DNA of 64,000 nt, taken from assembly GCA_010909165.1 (NCBI GenBank), contig MU008152.1, positions 124,001-188,000 on the forward strand. Reading direction: 5' to 3'. Shown here one piece after another: positions 24,660 to 35,761 of the stretch. The notes beneath the pieces are model-generated. The model was given only the letters and a program-made list of their open reading frames with translations, was not told the DNA's origin and did no database searches. Every line of letters begins with the position of its first letter. The stretch's first letter is position 1. The stretch comes from Anthoceros angustus (lineage: Eukaryota > Streptophyta > Anthocerotopsida > Anthocerotales > Anthocerotaceae). The position numbers and the translations under genes were made by a program.

Positions 24660-24990
24660 TTGAAACAATATTTGCTGCTTTTGCTGTGGTAAAGCCCTTT
24701 GGGGTGGCTTGATTTTCGATCTTTGTTGTCTCACTTGCAAAATAAAAAAAGAGAGTTGTTGTTGTAAAGTCCTCTGGGTGGATTGATTTATGGTCTCCGT
24801 TGGCTGGACTATAATAGAATTTCTCTTCTTCTTGTTGTTGTCTTGCCTATAAAAGAAAAGGGTGTTGTAAGACCCCACAAGGGCTGTATGCTTGCAATTG
24901 GCTGCTATTGTAAGGCTCTACTGGACCTCTTAGGTTATCTCCGCTATTGAAAGGCCCTTTGGGAGTCTCTAAATTGAAATAACCGATGTA
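24660..24990 (+). repeat. Diverged tandem units of about 70-100 bp
   Basis: Four or five degenerate units each contain a 'gttgtaaag-cc-ctttggg'-like core, at about 24690, 24765, 24865, 24910 and 24950. Units are separated by A-rich or CTT/GTT-rich sequence. Alignment by eye is only approximate, so number and period are uncertain. Confidence 0.45.
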
Positions 24991-25085
24991 TTTACAAAAG
25001 AATTTGTTTAAGAAGGCACACAAAATTCGGAAAATTCAGGAACTCAAAAACTCTTAGATTTGCTTCTATGAAGAGAGGGTCTTGA

Positions 25086-25186
25086 GACATACACTGGCTG
25101 GGAATCGAACCCAGATCTATACCGTAGCAAGGAATTATTCATACACTGGCTGGGAATTGAACCCAAATCTATACCGTAGCTAGGTT
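25086..25186 (-). pseudogene. Tandem tRNA-Gly(GCC) 3'-half copies (tRNA-derived SINE or pseudogene)
   Basis: On the minus strand two copies, 52 bp apart (plus-strand starts 25089 and 25141), match the 3' half of eukaryotic tRNA-Gly(GCC). Each has an anticodon-stem/variable-like 'ctacggtataga', then the T-arm and B box 'gggttcgattccc' ('gggttcaattccc' in the second), then 'agccagtgta' in place of the acceptor 3' strand. The lower-coordinate copy also keeps a D-arm-like 'gaataattccttgc'. No 5' acceptor strand pairs with the 3' end, and the anticodon loop is altered, so neither copy is a working tRNA. A tRNA-derived SINE is a likely source. Confidence 0.65.
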
Positions 25187-26022
25187 GCAAATCCGTTGGA
25201 GGTGAAGTGTAAGAAATTTAAGTACAGATGTATGTATGCCGGCCTACACCCCGAGCTTGCCACTATCTTTGGTTCTGGGATGGTCGGAGGGTGGGCCAAT
25301 CTGGCCTGCCCGTTTTGGATCACGGAAGTCCTAAGCGAGACTTAAGTTGTTTCGGAAATGTATGTATGACGTAGCCATGGGGACATGTCCCGGAATACTT
25401 GAAGCTGAAAAAACATGATTTCAGGTTCTGGAGTAACTAGGTCATAGAAATGGTTCAGTCACGATGTTCCATTCTGGAATCAGCTCACCGACTGACCCAG
25501 TTTACTAGTTATTCCAAGTCCATAGTAGACAAGAAATTCAAGCAAGAGTCCTGTCGCCTACCAGGCCTTACGAACAGCTCCAAACAAGGTGTCCAACCTG
25601 ACTTCCGCGGCTTTCTAATGGAATCTGGGTTGTAGGAGCTGTGCAAGCAGCAAATGGGCACTGTTGAAGTCAGGACAAATGGACAGTAATGCATATTCCA
25701 TTTGTCAGATGGGTAACAAGGGAACAAGACAATAGCCTGACCTGCTGACGCCTTGTCCTCGTTCCACCCCATCATGCTTGGACCCTAAAAGCCTGCAGTG
25801 TTGGTGGGTACCTTCACCGCCTCCTCGCACTCAAGGCAGCTTCCGAACGATAGCGACAAATCAAGGATAGCGCCAAATCACCTAATACATGGACAACTGC
25901 CAGCAGCATTTGCTCCATCCATGATATGTAGGCCGTCACACAAAGCAAGGACTGTGTGTGGTTTCCCGTCGGCGAAACGTGTCACATGTATCCTAGCCAC
26001 TCAGAGCATCTTCAGCCAGCAT

Positions 26023-29000
26023 CTACATGAAGGGTGATGTCACAGCTCCAGTCGCCGCATCAGACCTCTCAACAGTGCCCATCCCACATATACTGCAACC
26101 TGCTGAGTTCAAGGCTGAAAATTTGGCCCCACATACATCGCAGCTATCATACCCAATTGTTGGAAGCCGAGCAAGGGTCGCTGCGCAGAATTGTGAGGCA
26201 TCCTCTGTCTCATCCATGGTCCTGTCTGCCAAGCCCCTCTGTACACAAAGTTGGATTAGAACTTTCAACTCATCCTGCTTGTTAGCTGGGGCTTTGGACA
26301 GAAGAAGGTCCAGCAACTTCTTTGCAAAAGCAAAATTTTGAACATCCATATTTCTCTTGATTGCCGTTCGAAGGCAGGTAATCCGATGCTTGGCTTGCAG
26401 GGGCAAGGAGCTCAAGTGTCGGGACAATCTCGCCATCTCCTCCTTTGCACCCACATTTCCCTGCTCGACTTTCTGCAGACGAGCAATTTCCTGGAGAAGC
26501 AAGACAGCAATCTTGTACTGTGCACATATCCTGGCTTGTGCTTTGACATTTACCCCAAGCGATTGATCCTTCGCCAGAGCCAGGAAAGCTTCGTCCAAAC
26601 AGGACATGGCATCCGCGAGTTGATTCTGCTCAATATGACCTACCCCAACTTTGAAACATTGAGACGCCGGAGCTCCTCTTGGCACCTGTCCAGGTTTATA
26701 CCTTGTAACAGTTGGAGTTGGTCGACTGACAGTTGGCATTGGAGGCTTCCTTGTCTGGCTGCCACCGCTATCCAACGGTCCAAGACTTGTGACACTTGCC
26801 ACCGTACTCTTGCCCTCAAAACTGCCCAAATCCACAGATACAGGTCCACCTACAGTACCCACTGAATCAGGAGGAATCCCACCATCTGGCAGCCCGAAGT
26901 CCATGGGGAACCCTTGTGATGTTGGAGGCACAGTTCCTCCACTCAACTCCAGGGTCTGAGGAGGGTTTGGTGCTGCTTGGAATGGCTCGGCAGCACCAAA
27001 GATAGCAGGAGCTCCTTGTGCAACTGCTGGTGGTGCCCCGGGATAAGTAGCCGTAAATGATGCATGTGCTGGTGGAAATGCTTGGAAAGTGCCTGAGGGA
27101 GGGCCAGGAGGCGACTGATACAAAGGACCTCCAGTGAGCGGGGGGATAGCTCCAGCCGGTATTGTCCCTTCAAAAAAGTCCTCTGGGATTGGACCTGATC
27201 CAGCACCCACGCCCATGGGAACTTGGGGTCTCAATATAGGAACTGGTGCAAGTGGTGGTATCTGACCCGAAACAGGAACAGGGGCAGCAAGGCCAGGGAA
27301 CAAGTCTGGAGGTGTCTCTGTTCGCCTTTGTGGCTTTGCCAATCCAGCAGTGAGTTTGAACGTTTGAGTAGCCTCCTTAACTTTGTTGGCATCAAATGTG
27401 GTAATCGCTGCACTCTTATCACGAATTTGAATACTGAATCTTCTCTTCCCCTTAGTTCCGTCTTCCTCATCACTGCTGCTGTTCTCAACAGCAAACATTC
27501 CCCTTTTGAATGCTTCGGCAGCTCTTGCTTGCTCGTCACCTTCAGCTTCATCACCAGACTTCTGCTTAGCCCCTGACTGACTCCCATCATCAGAGTTCCT
27601 CGAAATGCTCGAGGCAGATCGACCAGAACCCCCTGTGTCTTCCTGTGAAGTTTGCCCAAGGCGCTTCACCAGCATGTTATCCCTAACTTCAACCACTGTA
27701 CCCCTGCCTCTCAGAGTACCCAAATACACACCAATATGATCTGGAATAAGAGTAGGGATAGCTCCGTTCGCAGTCTTCATGTATGCTGTCACCTCATTGG
27801 ACAGCTCCCACTCTGGCATACTTCTCACAGGCGGATGAATTTTGATCTCCCAGTTCCCACCAGCCCATTCTGGACCTTTAGGAAGCATGCTGTCAGCAGC
27901 AAGATTGGCAAACACGCCTCCCTGTGCCCATCCAGAGGACCACACCAGCAGCACCTTTTCTACTTGCCGCTTCAACTCTGTGTCTGTACCCACCTCTTCT
28001 AGCTTTTGAGCAAGCCGCCGCATAGCACTTGGGTTGGAGTGACACAGAAACAGATTGAACATGCTTTCAAAGTCTGAAATCACCTCGAAAGTCTCCTTTG
28101 CTCTGTCAAACTGCCCATACCTAATACACGCCTGAGCCAGATCCCTAAATCGGTGGAACAAGCGAGTTGTTGGAGGGCACCTTGGGTAATCACGTGATCT
28201 CACATATTCATCTTTCAAGATGGAGATTGCCATTGCAAAACGATGAGCCTGAGCTGCATAATTGCATCTAAGTTCCTGGGAAAACTGAGGCCCTGCCTGA
28301 GCAAGCTGCACGGCAAGATCCGCACATACAGGAGAACCAATAGACAGCACATCCAGTGAATGTGGCGTTATTCTAGTGCTGTCAAATCTGGACGTCAGCT
28401 GGTAGATTGTTTCAGAGAGATCGAGCTTGGGATCCCAGGTTTGCTGATATGTGGTCCACCCAATGAGAAGGGGTTCCAGCAACCCAACTAACCGGATTTT
28501 GATGTCGACACCCTGCTTTTGCCGAGGATTTGGCTCATTCGCGCAAGCCAAAAGAAGCCGGTCATTCAATGCCCCTACCAGAGCATAGTTAGGAGTGCCT
28601 ATAGAGACGATAGACCTGGCGATCCCATCCCACCCAAGTACACAGACTGCTGTTGCTGTAGAGAAAAACAAAGCTGGACCTAGCCATACAAGCGATTTGA
28701 AGGGAGGAAAGCATCTGTCAAAAGTTGTGGAGCTGCTGGAAATAATCTCCAAATTGGAGGAAAGTATCATCACGCGCTGTGTAGTCATCACACCAGCCAC
28801 CAATCCAGTTGGAGTCTCCTGCCATCGCAGCTGAAGAACTGTTTCCAGTGGTTTCAGTTTCACACTCTGGCCTTCTTCCACTTTTGTTGATAGCATTTGC
28901 CCATCCGCAACATATGACGCATCTGCCAAAATTCTTGCAAGCCCAATGTGGCTCCCAGCCTTTGAATAGACAAGGAGTGACTCTAAAGGTGTAGAAAAAA

Positions 29001-31056
29001 TACGTTCCACAGGGGTCTCAAAGAAGAATGTTCCTGAAACGCCCTTACTTCCCACTGGAAGTTTAGCACCGGCAGGATATACGGCAGCTCCTGGATTCTG
29101 CTCTGAAAAGGCAAGGGGATCTAAGGCTTCATTTCCTTCTACTCCATATGACCCTATCTGCGCACTGCCATTGGACTCAACACCAGCTGGCAGGTGCGGG
29201 CCATCACTTCCTCCCAAATGCTTCTGACCACTTGCACCCAATGCACCATTTGGAGCCAAATGCATTGATACAACTCCATCCGAATCAACAGCCGACTGCC
29301 CACCCTCAGCCACCGCACTGAGGTCTTCCTCCAGAAACTGCACAATAAGCTCTTCGCCATTGTCATCCAGGATAGCATATTGTCTGTCTTTAGGGCCAAG
29401 GAAAGCAGCATCACGACCTGCAACAGTGTTGACGCGCTCGCCCACCATCTGTGCAGCAACGGGATCCCTGTAGATAACAACCTCACTGGGAGCTCCACGG
29501 CATTCACAAGAAAGGAGGAACAGGTGCTGCTTTGCACTGTACGCCATATACTTTGGCGTCCGTTCTGTCCCAGCAGCAGCATACGGAGACAACTTCTTGT
29601 ACGTGTTGTACTCCCCAGATGACAAGTTGTAGCCCATGAGATTACAACCGTCCATGAAAAAGGCTCTAACCGGGTACTCAAAGATACCGGCCTCCGAATT
29701 GAAGAAGCGCAATCCAAGATCCACAGGTTGGCAAACAGGAATGTCTCGAAGCAAGTGGCTCTCGTCAGTGATAGTGAGCAGCGGCACAGTGAGCACTGGG
29801 CCACCCCGCACATGTCCATCAGCCAAGTTCCCATACAGAAATGCCTTCCTTGCAAAATCGGAGTTGGTCAACTGGCTCCCTTTGCCCTGCTGCTGCTGAT
29901 CGGCCATAATATTGGTCACAGAGCCCAGCACCGCAAGCTTCTCCTTCAGGACAGTGGCAGGAGCACCTCTGGCACTCTGCAGAACAGCAAAGAGCTGTCT
30001 CCTAGCTTCTCTGGAAACTGGAGACCGTCTCTTGGAGTCATCCCCCCCAGCCGATACGTTGGTGAAAAGCACAGTTGCAAGATTCAACTTGGGATGAAGA
30101 GTAAGGTCCACAATCCGAGGCACAGGGTACACAGCTCCCTTATGAGCCAGCAGCTTGGTGAGCTCCAAAGGCTCCATCCCTGCAGATTCAAAGAAGTTAG
30201 CCCTCAAGTGAGACCGGTTGGGGTTAGACAAAACCCTCGGCCTGTACACCTGAACAGAACCATCCTTAGACAGCGCCACCAGCAGACTGTAGATGGAGTG
30301 CCAGGCCAGGGAAGACACGGGAGTCCCCACAGGAGCCTGCGTGGTCCCGATGAGGAGCGGACGTGCCGGAACAGACACGTCCCAGGCCAGGAGCGTGCCA
30401 CCCCGATCCCCCACAAAAATCCACTCCAGAGTGGAGTGGAACGCGAAGGCAGCCGCTCCCACCAGCCTGGTCACCGAGAGGTCCAGCAGCGAGTACACAA
30501 CGCTGAAGGTATGGATGTTGTAGCCCTTGATGAGCCCCTCCGCGTAGGCGACATACAGCACGGGGTTGCGGGGATGGCAGGCCAGCTGGGTGATGGGCTT
30601 CTTCACATCCGCCTTGATCTTGGCGCCCTGCTTCACGCCCTCCACCGTGCCCACCACATTGACGGTCATCCGGCGGTGCACCCCGAAGAAGAGCCATGGC
30701 CGGAGGGGAGTGAGCGCGATGTGCACCTCCGTGTTGGGTCCCCCAGAGCGGCGATCGGCCGGGGAGAAGAGCACGCTCACATGGTCCGTCTCCAGATCCC
30801 AGCCCTTGATGGTGAGATCCTCCAGCACAGCCACCACCACATGCCCCCCCGCGGGGCTGTAGGCCATGCGCAGCACGGACCCCCCGATGTCGATGTTGGC
30901 CAGCTTGCATCCTGTGAGCGCGTCGAACTCCACGATGTCCCGCCCCGCGGCCACGGCCAGCAGCGCCTGCGTGGGGTGGAAGGCTGCGCAGTGCGGCTGC
31001 TGGGGCGCCCGCCCCGCCAGCTGCAGATCCAGGTGCTGCAAACTGCCCCACTCCAT
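26023..31056 (-). CDS. TWD40-1: TWD40-1, WD40 subunit of the TPLATE (TSET) endocytic complex
   Basis: The 1677-residue product matches Arabidopsis At3g50590 (TWD40-1) from end to end. It is a subunit of the octameric TPLATE complex that drives clathrin-mediated endocytosis at the plasma membrane. The N-terminus reads MEWGSLQHLDL and begins a pair of beta-propellers (PHCAAFHPTQALLAVA, FVGDRGGTLLAWD, SKDGSVQVY). An alpha-solenoid follows (RFAMAISILKDEYVRSRDYPRCPPT, GQFDRAKETFEVI). After it come a Pro/Gly-rich disordered segment with IPEDFFEGTIP and a conserved C-terminal block ending in a two-CxxC putative zinc site (C1639, C1642, C1654, C1657). The whole gene is one uninterrupted exon, unlike the Arabidopsis gene. 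Its start codon lies 365 bp from the stop of the upstream glycolate oxidase gene. Confidence 0.96.
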   Translation of the reverse strand: MEWGSLQHLDLQLAGRAPQQPHCAAFHPTQALLAVAAGRDIVEFDALTGCKLANIDIGGSVLRMAYSPAGGHVVVAVLEDLTIKGWDLETDHVSVLFSPADRRSGGPNTEVHIALTPLRPWLFFGVHRRMTVNVVGTVEGVKQGAKIKADVKKPITQLACHPRNPVLYVAYAEGLIKGYNIHTFSVVYSLLDLSVTRLVGAAAFAFHSTLEWIFVGDRGGTLLAWDVSVPARPLLIGTTQAPVGTPVSSLAWHSIYSLLVALSKDGSVQVYRPRVLSNPNRSHLRANFFESAGMEPLELTKLLAHKGAVYPVPRIVDLTLHPKLNLATVLFTNVSAGGDDSKRRSPVSREARRQLFAVLQSARGAPATVLKEKLAVLGSVTNIMADQQQQGKGSQLTNSDFARKAFLYGNLADGHVRGGPVLTVPLLTITDESHLLRDIPVCQPVDLGLRFFNSEAGIFEYPVRAFFMDGCNLMGYNLSSGEYNTYKKLSPYAAAGTERTPKYMAYSAKQHLFLLSCECRGAPSEVVIYRDPVAAQMVGERVNTVAGRDAAFLGPKDRQYAILDDNGEELIVQFLEEDLSAVAEGGQSAVDSDGVVSMHLAPNGALGASGQKHLGGSDGPHLPAGVESNGSAQIGSYGVEGNEALDPLAFSEQNPGAAVYPAGAKLPVGSKGVSGTFFFETPVERIFSTPLESLLVYSKAGSHIGLARILADASYVADGQMLSTKVEEGQSVKLKPLETVLQLRWQETPTGLVAGVMTTQRVMILSSNLEIISSSSTTFDRCFPPFKSLVWLGPALFFSTATAVCVLGWDGIARSIVSIGTPNYALVGALNDRLLLACANEPNPRQKQGVDIKIRLVGLLEPLLIGWTTYQQTWDPKLDLSETIYQLTSRFDSTRITPHSLDVLSIGSPVCADLAVQLAQAGPQFSQELRCNYAAQAHRFAMAISILKDEYVRSRDYPRCPPTTRLFHRFRDLAQACIRYGQFDRAKETFEVISDFESMFNLFLCHSNPSAMRRLAQKLEEVGTDTELKRQVEKVLLVWSSGWAQGGVFANLAADSMLPKGPEWAGGNWEIKIHPPVRSMPEWELSNEVTAYMKTANGAIPTLIPDHIGVYLGTLRGRGTVVEVRDNMLVKRLGQTSQEDTGGSGRSASSISRNSDDGSQSGAKQKSGDEAEGDEQARAAEAFKRGMFAVENSSSDEEDGTKGKRRFSIQIRDKSAAITTFDANKVKEATQTFKLTAGLAKPQRRTETPPDLFPGLAAPVPVSGQIPPLAPVPILRPQVPMGVGAGSGPIPEDFFEGTIPAGAIPPLTGGPLYQSPPGPPSGTFQAFPPAHASFTATYPGAPPAVAQGAPAIFGAAEPFQAAPNPPQTLELSGGTVPPTSQGFPMDFGLPDGGIPPDSVGTVGGPVSVDLGSFEGKSTVASVTSLGPLDSGGSQTRKPPMPTVSRPTPTVTRYKPGQVPRGAPASQCFKVGVGHIEQNQLADAMSCLDEAFLALAKDQSLGVNVKAQARICAQYKIAVLLLQEIARLQKVEQGNVGAKEEMARLSRHLSSLPLQAKHRITCLRTAIKRNMDVQNFAFAKKLLDLLLSKAPANKQDELKVLIQLCVQRGLADRTMDETEDASQFCAATLARLPTIGYDSCDVCGAKFSALNSAGCSICGMGTVERSDAATGAVTSPFM

Positions 31057-31421
31057 GGCTGCGCCTCGGCCGTGCGCCTCACCTCTGCGCTACTGCTCGC
31101 CCGAGATCCATCACCTCCATCGCCTCGCGTCCAGCACGCAGTTCATCCGGCCAGGAAGAGGAGACTGATGGTAGCGAGTGCCCGCTTCCGTCGCGGCTTC
31201 GAGCGTTCACACACAGCTGGACAAGAGGATGCATTTTATTGCCTTATTTGCGACCAAGGAGGAGGGGAGGAAGTGCTACTATACAAAGCTCTCACACAGT
31301 CACAGTTGGAAAGTGACGAAACCACCCAGGCCGTGAAGGCCATCCTAAAGGTACAGCAACAACGTTGGAAGTGCCCAGAGATCCATGGACACGGCTATGG
31401 CTAGGCGAACACGCCTCAGCC

Positions 31422-33551
31422 CTACAGCCTGGAGGACAGTCTGAGGCGCTCCGCTTCGGTCTGGACGTGGGAGCGGTTGATTTCAGACACCTTTGTACAG
31501 CCGGCCAGAGACATGGCCAACTCGAACTCGTCGTGAAGCATGCGCAGCATGTTGGAGACTCCAGCTTCCCCGGCAGTGGCCAAGGCGAAGACGACGGGTC
31601 TTCCCACCTGAGCATTGAACGAAAGTGGTGATATGGGTCATGGTGCTGCCAACCGACGCACCTGCATACAGTCATGGATGGAAACCATGGTTTCTGGGTA
31701 GATAACTTACGAAGACGCCGGCTGCTCCCAGAGCTAGGGCTTTCAGCACATCAGTCCCACGTCGAACTCCTCCGTCGAGGAAGACTGGGATCCTGCCCTC
31801 AGCGGCAGCCACAACCTGGTGAAGCAACAGAGCTCAGTTTGTCAGTCTTGGGTACTACGACAGTTTGGGCAAAAGACGCAGTGGCGTGAAACAGGCTCAC
31901 ACCTCCTCCAGTGCAGAGATTGTTGCAGGTACGTAGTCCAACTGGCGGGCACCGTGGTTCGAAACTATGATTCCCGCAACGCCATTCTGAAGAGCTATCT
32001 TGGCTGCACGACAGGACCTTCTTTGTCAGAGGGAGCTTTCAAGGGCGTGGAACACGTATCCCACTGAACAGCACGACGATGCTTACTGTCTTCAGCGGTG
32101 ATAACTCCCTTCACCAGGATTGGCAGCTTGGTGATGGTCTGCAGCCACTTCACATCCTGAAGGAGGAAACCGAGTTGTCAGAAACCACCGTTGCAGCAGC
32201 ACATGATGCAGCGGACCTGCGGTCTCTCAACAGGACAGTACAGCGTACCTTCCAGCTCAGAGATCTGTCAATTTGACCGGCAACATATGAGGCCAGCCCA
32301 GAGTCGTTCGACTGTTCCACCACGAGCTCAGCACATGTTAGCCATCAGCCCAAGATCACAGTCTAGAAAGCCGGCCCCAATTCAGAAGGTATGTTTCACA
32401 CCTTGTCCATCTTCCCAAGGTCCAGTCCCTCGAAATTCTTCAAGGTCAAGTGAGGCGGAAGAACAAATCTGTGACAAACGCCAAACCTTCAGCCCACCGC
32501 TCCACACAAAGGCTGCATGCATCCACGCCGCAGCGGATGAACTCGTCTACCATCACCTGTTCTTAATATCCGCCTCCCTCCGTCCAAGCCGAGGCGTGTC
32601 CACAGTAAGGGCAATGGCCTTAAACCCAGCACGCTCTGCTCGGCGGACAAGCTGAGCTACCACATTCCTATCCTTGTACACCTGCACGACGATGCCGCAC
32701 CCCACACTCAGCCCCGCACCACAATAACGGACACAGGCTCAAAAGGACCCTCAGAGAAAAACTCACATAGAGCTGGAAGAACCGGATGCCAGGGCCGACG
32801 GAACTGACTTCCTCCACACTGCTGGTTGCCCAGGAGGACAGCGTCTGCAACCACCCGGACTCGCTCAGTCCAGCCCACACAAGCTCAAGACAAACAACCG
32901 TCACCTCCACCCAACCCGCAGCAAGCCTACCATGATGGTCCCCGCAGCTGCAGCGGCTCTCGCAGTAGCCAGCTCACCTGCACATTCACACGGAATTGGA
33001 ATTCCAACCTAAGCAACAAAAAAGCTCTGCATTGAGGCGAGACAGCACCAAATCCACCCACCCGCCCCGGGGAGGCACAGCGTCAGCAGCAAGGGACCCA
33101 AACGCGGCGGGCACTCACCTTCCGGATGCGCCATCCTCTGCATTGCGGTGGGAGCCAACATGATGGGCATGGAAATCTTAAACCCGAGCACGGTGGTGGA
33201 GAGGTCCACCTTGGTGACATCCACCAGAATACGGGGACGGAACCTTCGCAGAAGCAGCAGGAAACGCAGCGCAGCGCACCGCACCGCACCGGACCTCCAC
33301 CGTCAGCAACAGCCACAGCCACAGCCAACCACCCACCGCAATGCTAAGAGCCCGGGAGCCCTGCTCCCGGGACAAGGAAGCCACCACGTTGCGAAGAAAT
33401 TTACTCACCGAATCCTCTCGAACGCATGCCGGTTCTCCTTCAAGGACCACTCGTCCTCGGCCCCGGACGCGTAGTAGTCGTAGACCATCTTGGGCAATTT
33501 CTGCCTGGCCAGCTCCTGGTACTCGGTCACATTCACCACCTGGTCCGCCAT
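31422..33551 (-). CDS. GLO: Peroxisomal (S)-2-hydroxy-acid (glycolate) oxidase
   Basis: This FMN enzyme oxidises glycolate to glyoxylate with release of hydrogen peroxide in the photorespiratory pathway. Eleven exons are phase-consistent: 33551-33409, 33243-33119, 32977-32931, 32844-32767, 32681-32557, 32468-32402, 32311-32249, 32156-32087, 32003-31903, 31815-31711 and 31607-31422. They give 369 residues, the normal length. Family landmarks are [15 protein letters not shown] (substrate Tyr), [50 protein letters not shown], the catalytic SNHGARQLD His/Arg motif and [12 protein letters not shown]. The C-terminal tripeptide SRL is a type 1 peroxisomal targeting signal. Introns are 67-171 nt. Nothing appears broken. 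Confidence 0.97.
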
Positions 33552-34473
33552 GGTGCGCGGCTTGCAATGTCCCCGCCCGGGATGCTCTGCTGGGATGCCG
33601 GAATCAGGCGGAGGCAGGGAGAGGCCAACCCCAGGACTGGCGCACCTGCCTCGCCTCGCCCGCTCCCCTCCGCGCTGGCCCTGGCCTGGCCTGGATTGCT
33701 GGAAGCAGAGCAAGGCCTCGGGAACTTTGACAGTCCGCTGGGAAGCCTCTGCCTTGTTCAAGGCGGATGGTTGAAGGCCCTTCGTGAGAGAGAGATAAGT
33801 TCCTGGTGGGGCCGACCTCCTCTTCGCCACGCTGATTATTGCGGACACGGACGCCGTACCGCATCCAGCCGTCGGCTCGCCCTCTCTTCCCGCATCTCAC
33901 CGTCCATTAGCCTGCTCTGCACAAAATGTGTGGATTTCCTCACACCGAAATACAGTACCTCGGGAATACGTACCATACATCAACTTGCTGGGTACGAGAC
34001 AGAGGCCGTCTGCCGCCTGCCACCAACGCGTCTATCTCTTTAACCTCGGGACTTGGAGTCATACATTTTACTATTTTCCTCGTCTTATCATGGTTAGAGT
34101 GATCGGCTTGGGCTTAGGACGGTTTTGAGTCATGTACAAAACACCGCGAATGGTTTCATGGTTTCTATGGAGGACAAAAAACTCGGCCGGCTTTCAAGTC
34201 ATTTTTTACACCTTTTTTATTGCAAGGCGCACGAGAGTCCGTCTCCGCTCTTATATTCCGGGAAGGGTGTATGAACTTGGGTATTAGCACCGACAACGTT
34301 TTTTTATAGCGATGTTTTGGGCTCCGTTCACCTAGTGGTTTCTCCCTTCTTTCTTGTGAATGTGGCTTTCCCTTTGGACGCAGCATAATGTGATAATATA
34401 TTGTCATTCATGATGTCATTCGTGATATTATATTTGTAATGGTTCGTGAAAGATATTATATGGCTTGGATATA

Positions 34474-34551
34474 TACTCCACTCATACCTCGTCCCAAGCA
34501 ACCAAGTCCAAGTACTCCACTCATAGTCGTCCCAAGCGACCAAGTCTAAAT
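34474..34551 (+). repeat. 39-bp tandem duplication
   Basis: Two copies start at 34474 and 34513. Both carry 'tactccactcata', 'cgtcccaagc' and 'accaagtc', with few mismatches. Confidence 0.85.
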
Positions 34552-35373
34552 GGTAGACATGGTGGTTACTAACCCTATTTACATGGAATTCCACCTTTGA
34601 ACTAGTTATCCCAAACGGTCCAGGTTGGTTGGCAGATAAAACGGGTTGGTTGATCACCATTGGTTGGATCAACTTATGGGGGTAATTAGCTAAAGATTTT
34701 GATGAATTTATCCAAGTCCTGCGCCAAAGCATATATATCATGCAAGGAGACACGCAGCAGGGCTACCTCTCTCTCTTATTTCATGAACTGCATTTTTTCG
34801 GCAACGGGTGTCCATCGCCCTTTGAAGGGCACTTGCAGGGGCTATCTCACAAACGGCGACAACTGCTTGAAATGCATCCTCGACAACCACACTAGTATGT
34901 AGACCATCAATCTCCTTGGTACTGATACCATAGGTGGTATAAGTGATTTCACGCATGGAACTTAGTTGCTCATTTTCACACTACCTTTGGGGTCTGCCTT
35001 TGATGTCCTATGGCATATGGTCTCAGCTTCTCTCTTCCCTTTCAATAAAGGATTGCCTCCCATTACATACTTTAGCCTTCTTTTTTCTTTTCTTGTGAAT
35101 ATTAAGTTTGAACTAGTCTTTGTGAGTCTCAAGCATAATTTTCCAAAGGGAAATCAAGTTCGAGAGAAACAAAAACAAAAAGAAAAGCTATAGATTAGAA
35201 AAGTTCTTGTCCTATCACTCTCTCAGAGAGACACTGTCGAAGCACAAAAACAATCCCTAAATAAGCTCTTTAAAGTTTTAGAAATATAAATTATTATTCT
35301 TAAAATAATATTTTTAGATTATTTAGAGATTGTTTTATTATATTTATCTTAAAGATCTATCTTAATGGACGCA

Positions 35374-35425
35374 TTATTTGTTATAACTTGATCGATCCTA
35401 TTATTTGCTATAACTTGATCCATGG
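35374..35425 (+). repeat. 27-bp tandem duplication
   Basis: Two copies of ttatttg(t/c)tataacttgat followed by c(g/c)atc-like sequence start at 35374 and 35401. The region is otherwise AT-rich noncoding DNA. Confidence 0.8.
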
Positions 35426-35761
35426 TGTGGACAATGTATGTACATATGTACCCATCTCACGTGTGGATGAAGGATGGTGGGCGCACAGTACGGATTTGAT
35501 GTCAACGACCCAGTCGCGGGACGCGCAGTTGCGGGCCACCTTCGAAGGGGGGAGTTTTTTTTTTGTTTCCGTGGAAAACAGAGGAACGTTTTTGGATCGG
35601 ATTTCGCACCCCGATCCCGCTGTCATCCGCTACAAGTGCACACCTTTTGCTGGCTGCGATTTCTCTAGAGGCCATGGCCTAGCATGGCGGGAGTTGTGGA
35701 GAGATCTCCTGCATTTTCGCTCGATCGGACTGGGCTTGAGTTGCGCGGCGGCCAGCTCGCC

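Larger units (their letters stand above)
22699..26022. other. Intergenic region, repeats only
   Basis: No gene is recognised between the WOX gene and TWD40-1. The WOX promoter probably occupies the first few hundred bases, which include CGGT microsatellite-like sequence near 22950-22975. Further on are an 18-bp tandem duplication (23423-23465), a series of diverged units near 24660-24990 and tRNA-Gly-derived tandem sequence. An open frame at 23294-23554 has a normal ATG but matches no family I know. Confidence 0.5.
33552..35761. other. Divergent intergenic region, AT-rich with short tandem repeats
   Basis: This lies between the start codons of glycolate oxidase (-) and the receptor kinase (+), so it holds both promoters. 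No gene is recognised. The section from about 34100 to 35460 is very AT-rich and carries two short tandem duplications (listed separately). The last 300 bp are GC-richer and probably form the receptor-kinase leader. Confidence 0.55.

Noticed and set aside
29728-31404. 558-codon plus-strand frame
   Set aside because: It is antisense to the 5' half of TWD40-1 in a GC-rich stretch and has no domain, while the minus-strand protein matches a known family throughout.
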